DNA of 21,656 bases from Pseudomonadota bacterium (GTDB lineage Bacteria > Myxococcota > Myxococcia > Myxococcales > Myxococcaceae). Positions 7,740-14,765 of the stretch are shown one piece after another. How positions within the stretch are numbered: position 1 is the stretch's first letter; every line of letters starts with the position of its first letter. The translations under genes were made by a program, and so were the position numbers. The notes under the pieces were generated by a model. That model saw only the letters and a program-made list of their open reading frames with translations. It did not search any database and was not told the DNA's origin. The stretch spans positions 1 through 21,656 of the forward strand of contig JAFADT010000222.1 of assembly GCA_023424585.1 (NCBI GenBank). The letters are read 5' to 3'.

Positions 7740-8896
7740 CGGACCTCTTCCTGAAAGGCTTCGTCGAGCAGGCGCCGCGCGATGATGACGCGCATGATTT
7801 CGTTGGTGCCCTCGAGGATTTGATGGACGCGCGCGTCGCGCAGGTAGCGCTCCAGGGGGTACTCGCGCATGTAGCCGTAGCCGCCATGGAGCTGGAGGGC
7901 CTCGTTGCAGATGCGGAAGCCCGCGTCGGTGGCCACCTGCTTGGCCATGGCGCAGTAGAGGGTGGTCTGGGGGGAGCCTCCATCCAGCTTGGAGGCCGCC
8001 AGCCGCACCATCTGCCGCGCGACGACGAGGTCCGTGGCCATCTCCGCGGCCTTGAAGCGCAGCGCCTGGAAGCTGGCGAGCTTGCGCTTGAACTGGGCAC
8101 GCTCGCGCATGTAGCGCCGCGTGGTGTCGAGCGCGGCGCGGGCGACGCCAATCGAGCACGTCGCGATGTTGATGCGGCCCCCGTCCAGCGCCTTCATCGC
8201 GATGCGGAAGCCCTCTCCCTCCTCCCCGAGGAGGTGATCCGCGGGGATGCGCACGTTCTCGAGGAAGACGGAGCGGGTGGGCTGGCTGTGCCAGCCGAGC
8301 TTCTCCTCGTTGCGCCCGTAGGTGACGCCCTGTGCGTCTGCTGGGACGAGGAAGGCGGAGATGCCGTCCGCGCCCTCGGCTCCCGTGCGCGCCATGACGA
8401 CCAGCACGTCCGTGGCGCCCGCGCCGGAGATGAAGGCCTTGGTGCCATCGAGCACGTAGGTGTCGCGCTCGCGCGTGGCGCGGGTGCTCAGCGCGGCCGC
8501 ATCCGAGCCCGCGTCCGGCTCCGTCAGGCAGTAGGACGCGAGCGCCTGTCCTGAGGTGAGGCGGGGCCCCCAGTGGGCGGCGACGGCCGGGCGCGCCCAG
8601 CGGGTGATGAGCCACGTCGCCATGTTGTGGATGGTGAGATAGGCCGTGGTCGAGGTGCAGGCCGCGGCGAGCTCCTCGAAGACGAGCGTCGAGTCCAGGC
8701 GCCCCAGGCCCAGCCCACCGTAGCGCTCGTCGGCGTACATGCCGCAGAAGCCGAGCTGTCCCGCCCGGCCCAGGACGTCGCGCGGAAACAGCCCCTCGGC
8801 ATCCCAGCGGGCCGCGTGTGGCGCGAGCTCCTGCTGGGCGAAGTCACGGGCCGTGTCGCGGAAGGCGAGCTGCGCTTCGGAGAGCTCAAAGTCCAT
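7736..8896 (-). CDS. Acyl-CoA dehydrogenase, isobutyryl-CoA dehydrogenase type (copy 1)
   Basis: This 386-aa FAD enzyme oxidises a short branched acyl-CoA, most likely isobutyryl-CoA to methacrylyl-CoA. Motifs are CLTEPDAGSDAAAL and GTKAFISGAG in the N-terminal/middle domains, QFKRKLASFQ in the FAD-contacting helix, and LHGGYGYMREYPLERYLRD. The C-terminal VHQILEGTNEIMR is nearly the human ACAD8 sequence. Glu362 in LEGT aligns with the catalytic base of short/medium-chain enzymes, and the alternative position 240 is Gly (DGGRIN), also as in ACAD8. It is followed by the hydratase gene with an ATGA overlap. Its start lies inside the end of the related upstream gene, an 11-bp overlap. A 163-bp internal stretch is almost identical to the paralogue. 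Confidence 0.92.
   Translation of the reverse strand: MDFELSEAQLAFRDTARDFAQQELAPHAARWDAEGLFPRDVLGRAGQLGFCGMYADERYGGLGLGRLDSTLVFEELAAACTSTTAYLTIHNMATWLITRWARPAVAAHWGPRLTSGQALASYCLTEPDAGSDAAALSTRATRERDTYVLDGTKAFISGAGATDVLVVMARTGAEGADGISAFLVPADAQGVTYGRNEEKLGWHSQPTRSVFLENVRIPADHLLGEEGEGFRIAMKALDGGRINIATCSIGVARAALDTTRRYMRERAQFKRKLASFQALRFKAAEMATDLVVARQMVRLAASKLDGGSPQTTLYCAMAKQVATDAGFRICNEALQLHGGYGYMREYPLERYLRDARVHQILEGTNEIMRVIIARRLLDEAFQEEVR
7871..8033. repeat. Near-identical paralogous tract, copy A (within acyl-CoA dehydrogenase 1)
   Basis: These 163 bp match 9027-9189 in the same orientation with six mismatches and no gaps, counted by eye (about 96% identity). Flanking parts of the two genes are clearly more diverged. 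The tract encodes about residues 288-342, including the conserved helix before and through LHGGYGY. It is a coding repeat best explained by gene conversion or very strong local constraint. Confidence 0.8.
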
Positions 8897-10052
8897 GACC
8901 GTCTCCGGCCGAGGCCTCGTCGAGCACGTAGCGTGAGACGATGACGCGCATGATCTCGTTGGTGCCGCCGAGGATCTGGTGCACGCGCGTGTCGCGCACG
9001 TAGCGCTCCAGCGGATACCTGCGCAGGTAGCCGTAGCCGCCATGGAGCTGGAGGGCCTCGTTGCAGATGCGGAAGCCCGCGTCGGTGGCTACCTGCTTGG
9101 CCATGGCGCAGTAGAGGGTGGCCTGGGGGGAGCCTCCATCCAGCATGGAGGCCGCCAGCCGCGTCATCTGCCGCGCGGCGACGAGGTCCGACGCCATCCC
9201 GGCGAACCGGAACTGGAGGGACTGGAAGGTGGCGAGCTTGCGACTGAACTGGCTTCGCTGGTGGAGGTGGTGTCGGGCGGCGTCGAGCGCGGCCTGGGCG
9301 GCGCCGATGGAGCAGGTGGCCAGGTTGACGCGCTCGCCGTCGAGGGCGCGCATCGCGATGCGAAACCCCTCGCCCTCCTCGCCGAGCAGGTGCGCGGCGG
9401 GAACTCGCACGCCCTCGAAGCGGACCGTGCGGGTGGGCTGGTTGCGCCAGCCGAGCTTCTCCTCTGGAGGGCCCAGGTGGATTCCCTCCAGGTCCGAGGG
9501 CACGAGGAAGGCGGAGAGCCCGTGGGCCCCGGGTTCTCCGGTGCGCGCGATGAGCAGGAAGGCGTCCGTGACGCCGGCGCCAGAGACGAAGGCCTTGGTG
9601 CCGGTCAGGACGAAGTCGTCGCCGTCCCTCGTCGCCGTCGTGCGCAGCGACGCCGCGTCCGAGCCCGCGTCCGGCTCGGACAGACAGTAGGACGCGAGCG
9701 CCTGTCCGGAGGTGAGCTGCCGGGCCCACCCCGCGCAGGGCTCCGAGCCCGCCCAGCGGCTCGCGACCCAGGCCACCATGTTGTGGATGGTCAGGTAGGC
9801 GGTGGTGGAGGGGCAGGCCGCCGCGAGCTCCTCGAAGACGAGCGTCGCGTCGAGCCGGCTGCGCCCCCGGCCTCCGTGGCGCGGGTCGGCGTAGAGCCCG
9901 CAGTACCCCAGGCGGCCGGCCTCGGCGAGCGCCTCGCGGGGGAAGTGTCCTTCGGCGTCCCAGCGCGCGGCGTGCGGGAGCAGCGCGCGCTCGGCGAAGG
10001 CGCGAGCCCCCTGCTGGGAGGCGCGCTGGGCGTCGGAGAGCTCGAAGTCCAT
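8886..10052 (-). CDS. Acyl-CoA dehydrogenase paralogue with relocated catalytic glutamate (copy 2)
   Basis: This 388-aa protein is a tandem paralogue of the next gene, roughly two thirds identical by eye and alignable without gaps over the catalytic region. It retains CLSEPDAGSDAASL, GTKAFVSGAG, LHGGYGYLRRYPLERYVRD and the GTNEIMR ending. The usual catalytic Glu of the LEGT motif is Gly362 (LGGT), whereas position 240 is Glu (DGERVN). This is the placement known in long-chain and isovaleryl-CoA dehydrogenases, so the enzyme is probably active but with altered substrate geometry. Candidate substrates are isobutyryl-CoA, 2-methylbutyryl-CoA or another branched acyl-CoA; the sequence does not decide. 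It starts 10 bp after the mmsA stop and overlaps copy 1 by 11 bp. Confidence 0.9.
   Translation of the reverse strand: MDFELSDAQRASQQGARAFAERALLPHAARWDAEGHFPREALAEAGRLGYCGLYADPRHGGRGRSRLDATLVFEELAAACPSTTAYLTIHNMVAWVASRWAGSEPCAGWARQLTSGQALASYCLSEPDAGSDAASLRTTATRDGDDFVLTGTKAFVSGAGVTDAFLLIARTGEPGAHGLSAFLVPSDLEGIHLGPPEEKLGWRNQPTRTVRFEGVRVPAAHLLGEEGEGFRIAMRALDGERVNLATCSIGAAQAALDAARHHLHQRSQFSRKLATFQSLQFRFAGMASDLVAARQMTRLAASMLDGGSPQATLYCAMAKQVATDAGFRICNEALQLHGGYGYLRRYPLERYVRDTRVHQILGGTNEIMRVIVSRYVLDEASAGDGHGL
9027..9189. repeat. Near-identical paralogous tract, copy B (within acyl-CoA dehydrogenase 2)
   Basis: This is the partner of 7871-8033, with the same length, orientation and codon phase. The six differences fall at one C/T, one T/C, one T/A, an adjacent AC/GT pair and one A/G, all in the 5' to middle part of the genes' last third. 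The tract lies between the two swapped catalytic positions of the paralogues. Confidence 0.8.
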
Positions 10053-10062
10053 GGGCGTCGTG

Positions 10063-11565
10063 TCAGCGCAGGCTGATGGTGGTGTTGACGCCGCCCGTCG
10101 CCGCCGCGTCGTCGAACCAGCGCTCGGTGATGGTCTTCGTCTGCGTGTAGAACAGCACCACCTGCTTGCCGTAGGGCCCCAGGTCTCCCAGCTTCGAGGC
10201 GCGGGAGCCGGTGAAGGAGAAGAGGGGCACGGGCACGGGGATGGGCACGTTGATGCCCACCTGGCCCACGTCCACCTCCTCCTGGAACCTGCGCGCGGCG
10301 GCGCCGGAGCGGGTGAAGAGCGCCGTGCCGTTGCCGTTCGGGTTGGCGTTGATGAGGGCGATGGCCTCGTCGAGGCTGTCGGCGCTCGTCAGGCACAGCA
10401 CGGGGCCGAAGATCTCTTCGTCGTAGAGCGCGGTGCCGGGCTTGACGCCGGAGAAGATGGTGGGGCCCACGAAGTTGCCTCGCGCGGCGGCCTCGGGGAG
10501 AGCGGGCCCGCGGCCATCCAGTTCCAACTTCGCGCCCTCCTCCTGGCCGCGAGCGATGAGCTTCTCCACGCGCGCGCGGGCGGCGGAGGAGATGAGCGGA
10601 CCGACGTCCGTGCCGCTCGCCGCGCCATCGCCGACGGTCAGCTTCTTCGCCCGCTCGACGAGCTCCGGAATCCACGTCCGCGCCTCGCCCACCAGCACCG
10701 CGACGGAGACGGCCATGCAGCGCTGGCCCGCGGCGCCGAACGCGGCGCCGACCAGGTTGTTCAGCGTCTGCTCCCGGTGCGCGTCCGGGAGGACCACCGC
10801 GTGGTTCTTCGCGCCCATCATGCACTGCACGCGTTTGCCCGCGAGCGAGGCGCGCTGATGGACGTGGGTGCCGATGCGCGTCGACCCCACGAAGGACACG
10901 GCCTTGATGTCCGGGTGGTCGCAAAGCGCGTCCACGACCGTGGCCCCGCCGTGCACGACGTTGAGCACCCCCGGGGGAATTCCCGCCTCCAGCGCCAGCT
11001 CCACCAGCCGCATGGTGGACATGGGGTCCTGCTCGGAGGGCTTCAGCACGAAGGTGTTCCCGCAGGCGATGGCCATGGGGAACATCCACAGGGGAATCAT
11101 CGCCGGGAAGTTGAAGGGGGTGATCCCCGCGCAGACCCCGAGCGGCTGCTGGAGGGTGAAGGTGTCCACCCCCGAGGCGACGTTGTTCGCGAACTCCCCC
11201 ATCTGGAGCGTTCCGATGTTGGCCGCGTGCTCCACGACCTCCAGCCCCCGGAACACGTCCCCTTCGGCGTCCGCCAGCGTCTTGCCCTGCTCGGCGGTGA
11301 GGAGGGCCGCGACGTCCTTCAGGTGCGCGCGGATGAGCTGCTGGTACTTGAGGAAGATGCGCGCGCGGACACCGATGGAGGTGGAGCGCCAGGACGCGAA
11401 GGCCCGCTTCGCGCTGGCCACCGCGGCGGCCACCTCCTCCTGGGGCGCGAACGGAACGCGCGCGAGCGTGGCCTGGGTCGCGGGATTGATGACGTCACGC
11501 CACTCGGAGGTGCGCGACTCGACGAACTTCCCGTCGATCAACAGCTTGACGGTGGCAACACTCAT
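10063..11565 (-). CDS. mmsA: CoA-acylating methylmalonate-semialdehyde dehydrogenase
   Basis: MmsA converts methylmalonate semialdehyde, NAD+ and CoA to propionyl-CoA and CO2, the final step of valine catabolism. The 500-aa protein shows ALDH motifs: [15 protein letters not shown] (149-163), the NAD-contacting FVGSTRIG (225-232), and nucleophile Cys283 in GQRCMAVS. The position that carries the general-base Glu in hydrolytic ALDHs reads GAKNHAVV (251-258), with Asn instead, the hallmark of CoA-dependent MmsA. Length is standard. GAGG lies 6 nt before the ATG. It is the first gene of the minus-strand array and faces the regulator across a 236-bp gap, so its leader carries the probable operators. 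Its product feeds the prpC/prpB genes further down. Confidence 0.95.
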   Translation of the reverse strand: MSVATVKLLIDGKFVESRTSEWRDVINPATQATLARVPFAPQEEVAAAVASAKRAFASWRSTSIGVRARIFLKYQQLIRAHLKDVAALLTAEQGKTLADAEGDVFRGLEVVEHAANIGTLQMGEFANNVASGVDTFTLQQPLGVCAGITPFNFPAMIPLWMFPMAIACGNTFVLKPSEQDPMSTMRLVELALEAGIPPGVLNVVHGGATVVDALCDHPDIKAVSFVGSTRIGTHVHQRASLAGKRVQCMMGAKNHAVVLPDAHREQTLNNLVGAAFGAAGQRCMAVSVAVLVGEARTWIPELVERAKKLTVGDGAASGTDVGPLISSAARARVEKLIARGQEEGAKLELDGRGPALPEAAARGNFVGPTIFSGVKPGTALYDEEIFGPVLCLTSADSLDEAIALINANPNGNGTALFTRSGAAARRFQEEVDVGQVGINVPIPVPVPLFSFTGSRASKLGDLGPYGKQVVLFYTQTKTITERWFDDAAATGGVNTTISLR

Positions 11566-11671
11566 GGGGCGCCTCGCCTTCGCCTCGCTCCGGGGTGGGT
11601 CCTCGAACCGATGGACCCCGCCCTGGAGCGCGGCGGACCTGCCAAGGAGGGTGGGACCGCTGGCGGCTCGC

Positions 11672-11686
11672 CCCCTCGGAGAGGGG
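11672..11686. promoter_or_regulatory. Short hairpin in the mmsA leader region
   Basis: CCCCTC-GGA-GAGGGG is a perfect 6-bp stem with a 3-nt loop, lying 107 bp upstream of the mmsA start and 10 bp from the palindrome at 11696. It would be transcribed in the mmsA leader if transcription starts near the regulator gene. There is no U-run, so a terminator role is not supported. Confidence 0.25.
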
Positions 11687-11695
11687 ACTCGTCGA

Positions 11696-11708
11696 TTGCG
11701 ATTCGCAA
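11696..11708. promoter_or_regulatory. Perfect palindrome, candidate operator of the divergent ScfR-family regulator
   Basis: TTGCGA-T-TCGCAA is a perfect 6-1-6 inverted repeat in the mmsA/regulator gap. It resembles the TTTGCAAA-type cores reported for RamB and PrpR, which belong to the same regulator architecture as the adjacent gene. AT-rich symmetric sequence stands out strongly in this high-GC DNA. It lies 131 bp from the mmsA start and about 94 bp from the regulator start, so it could serve both promoters. Confidence 0.6.
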
Positions 11709-11747
11709 GGTACGCACATCACGTAGGCGCACCAATCCCTGAAAAGG

Positions 11748-11775
11748 CGTATAAGTGCGTTTGGATTCCTGCAAA
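11748..11775 (-). promoter_or_regulatory. Candidate mmsA promoter (weak match)
   Basis: Read on the minus strand, TTTGCA (11775-11770) and TATACG (11753-11748) are separated by 16 nt. Each matches four of six positions of the housekeeping -35/-10 boxes. The -35 element coincides with one of the TGCRAAT half-sites, so regulator binding would cover it. The match is weak and positional logic supports it more than sequence. Confidence 0.3.
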
Positions 11776-11793
11776 TCTGCGAATCTTGCGAAT
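11770..11793 (+). promoter_or_regulatory. Three direct TGCRAAT half-sites before the regulator start
   Basis: TGCAAAT (11770-11776), TGCGAAT (11778-11784) and TGCGAAT (11787-11793) occur at 8- and 9-bp intervals and end 8 bp before the start of the regulator gene. The heptamer is the same half-site that forms the palindrome at 11696-11708. The cluster suggests autoregulation of the regulator, and it may also cover the mmsA promoter. Confidence 0.5.
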
Positions 11794-11801
11794 GGTGGAT
11801 G

Positions 11802-13223
11802 ATGAGCAAGAGCTTCATGGGGATGCGACTGCGGCGGCTGCGGGAGGAGCGGGGCCTGAGCCAGAGCGCCGCGGCGCGCGCGCTGGGACTCTCGGCGAGC
11901 TACTACAACCAGATTGAGAACGATGAGCGGCCGTTGACGGTGGCGGTGCTGGTGAAGGTCAGCGCCGTCTTCGGGGTCGACGTGCAGGTGTTCTCCGAGG
12001 AGGAGGAGGCGCGCCTCATCTCGGACATGCGCGAGGCGTTGACGGCGTCGGTGACGGGGGAGTCCATCTCCGCGGCGGAGCTGCGTGGGCTCGCGACGGG
12101 GATGCCTGCGGTGGGGCGGGCCCTGGTGGCGATGCACCGCCAGCTGCGTGAGGCGCTCGAGCGGGCCGACGTGCTGGGGGAGCGACTGGGGGCCTCCGCG
12201 CGGGACCTGTCGACGCCGCTCCCCCTGATGCCGTTCGAGGAGGTGCGGGACTTCTTCTATTCGCGGCACAACTACATCGACGAGCTCGACACGGCGGCCG
12301 AGCAGCTCTTCAAGTCCTCCAAGCTCCAGGTCGGCGATACGGCGAGCGGGCTGGCGGCGCGCCTCGAGCGCAAGCATGGCGTGAAGGTCGTCATGACCAG
12401 CGCCACGGACGCGGAGGCGCCTCAGCGCAAGTACGTCCCAGGGCAACGCGCGCTGATGCTCACGAGCCACCTGTCACCGGGGCAGCAGGCGTTCCAGATG
12501 GCCACCCAGCTCGCGTTCCTGGAGTTCGGGGCGCTGCTCCAGGAGATTGTGGACGCGACGAGCTTCTCGAGCGACGAGACGCGGGCGCTGGCTCGCATCG
12601 GTCTGGCGAACTACTTCGCGGGCGCGCTGGTGATGCCCTACCGGGAGTTCCTGGGGGCGGCGGAGTCGCTGCGGTACGACATCGACCTGCTGCGGCAACG
12701 CTTCGGTGTGGGGTTCGAGGTGGCGTGCCACCGGCTCAGCACCCTCCAGCGCGGCGACGCGCGAGGCGTTCCCTTCTTCTTCATCCGCGTGGACCGTGCG
12801 GGAAACATCTCCAAGCGCCAGTCGGCGACGGACTTCCACTTCTCGCGCGTGGGCGGCACCTGCCCGCTGTGGAACGTCTACGAGGCCTTCGCGCAGCCGG
12901 GGCGCATCCTCCGGCAGCTGGCCCAGATGCCCGATGGGCGGACCTATCTCTGGATTGCGCGCACGGTGTCACGCGGCTTCGGTGGGTATGCCTCTCCGAC
13001 GAAGACGTTCGCCATCGCGCTGGGCTGCGACGTGAGCCACGCCGGGCGGCTCGTCTACTCGAAGGGACTCGCGCTCGACGACCCCTCCGCGCCGACGCCG
13101 ATTGGCGCTGGGTGCAAGGTCTGTGAGCGCGAGGCGTGCCCGCAGCGCGCCTTTCCTTCCATGGGCGCGCGGATCGTCGTCGATGAGAACGAGCGGCGCC
13201 GCGAGCCCTACTCCGTGGCATAG
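11802..13223 (+). CDS. ScfR/RamB/PrpR-type transcriptional regulator (XRE HTH + IrrE-like + ScfR C-terminal domain)
   Basis: This 473-aa cytoplasmic regulator has an XRE helix-turn-helix (about 9-62, with GLSQSAAARALGLSASYYNQIEN), a linker, an IrrE/ImmA-like domain (about 150-280), and the C-terminal short-chain-fatty-acyl-regulator domain. The HExxH metal motif of ImmA peptidases is absent, so no protease activity is expected. This domain order is that of actinobacterial RamB and PrpR, which control acetate, propionate and methylcitrate genes and sense acyl-CoA-linked signals. Cysteines 354, 409, 438, 441 and 446 (GCKVCEREACPQR) could hold an Fe-S cluster, as reported for M. tuberculosis PrpR. 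ATGs exist at 11799 and 11802; GGTGG spacing and the family N-terminus (MSKSF) favour 11802. It is divergent from mmsA and probably regulates it. Confidence 0.88.
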   Translation: MSKSFMGMRLRRLREERGLSQSAAARALGLSASYYNQIENDERPLTVAVLVKVSAVFGVDVQVFSEEEEARLISDMREALTASVTGESISAAELRGLATGMPAVGRALVAMHRQLREALERADVLGERLGASARDLSTPLPLMPFEEVRDFFYSRHNYIDELDTAAEQLFKSSKLQVGDTASGLAARLERKHGVKVVMTSATDAEAPQRKYVPGQRALMLTSHLSPGQQAFQMATQLAFLEFGALLQEIVDATSFSSDETRALARIGLANYFAGALVMPYREFLGAAESLRYDIDLLRQRFGVGFEVACHRLSTLQRGDARGVPFFFIRVDRAGNISKRQSATDFHFSRVGGTCPLWNVYEAFAQPGRILRQLAQMPDGRTYLWIARTVSRGFGGYASPTKTFAIALGCDVSHAGRLVYSKGLALDDPSAPTPIGAGCKVCEREACPQRAFPSMGARIVVDENERRREPYSVA

Positions 13224-13244
13224 GGGGGAATCCCCGGGGACGGT

Positions 13245-13280
13245 GGGAGCTTCGGGTCCTGGCGCTCCCAAGCCGAAGCT
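13245..13280. terminator. Possible terminator: overlapping inverted repeats
   Basis: Downstream of the regulator gene, GGGAGC (13245-13250) pairs with GCTCCC (13264-13269). AGCTTCGG (13248-13255) pairs with CCGAAGCT (13273-13280). The two stems share bases and are therefore mutually exclusive. The position between convergent genes fits a terminator, but there is no T-run. The rest of the 226-bp gap to ada shows nothing recognisable. Confidence 0.35.
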
Positions 13281-13449
13281 GCGTGATTGCGCGCACCCGT
13301 CGCCCACAACCGCCGACTCGCCATCGCACCAGGCTGGCTTCACGGGTCGGAAGGCTCATCCGGAGTGAGCAGTTGCTCCAGCACCGCGCACCCACGGGCA
13401 TCCGGCTCCCGACCCACGCGCTCCCAGTCCACCGCGCGACCCCGTCTCC

Positions 13450-14523
<1,074 letters not shown>

Positions 14524-14765
14524 GCCCTGCCTCCCTTCGAGTGCGGTCCCCATGACCACGAGCGAAAACCTAACCTCCGATTTTCAGGCCAGCACTCCGC
14601 GCCTTGCGGTCGAATTCGCATGGGCCATGGAGCAGGGCGTCATGGCGTGAAGCGCTCACCTCTCGCCAGGAGGGAACCGCTCGCCGTGTGCGCGCAATGC
14701 ATGGCGGCACGCCCGCGCACGACGTGACAGGATGCCGCACCCTTTCTCCTCTCCCTGAGCAAGCC
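14524..14765. other. Divergent intergenic region between ada and the exported hydrolase gene
   Basis: These 242 bp must hold both promoters, but I recognise no consensus pair. Notable pieces are an AT-richer segment around 14563-14587, a CGAATTCG palindrome at 14611-14618, and an ATTCGCA at 14614-14620. The last is the reverse complement of the TGCGAAT half-site seen near the mmsA regulator, and a single copy may be chance. An in-frame extension of the hydrolase reading frame up to 14604 lacks signal-peptide features and is not considered coding. Confidence 0.5.

Noticed and set aside
8886..10052. Reading the LGGT change in copy 2 as an inactivated pseudoenzyme
   Set aside because: The compensating Glu at residue 240 matches the known alternative catalytic position, and all other FAD and substrate motifs are intact.
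14611..14620. CGAATTCG palindrome and ATTCGCA half-site before ada
   Set aside because: A single half-site is expected by chance about once in this window and there is no functional link to the ScfR-type regulator.
14604..14765. An N-terminal extension of the exported hydrolase
   Set aside because: The extension would bury the signal peptide 54 residues inside the protein and has no family-like sequence.
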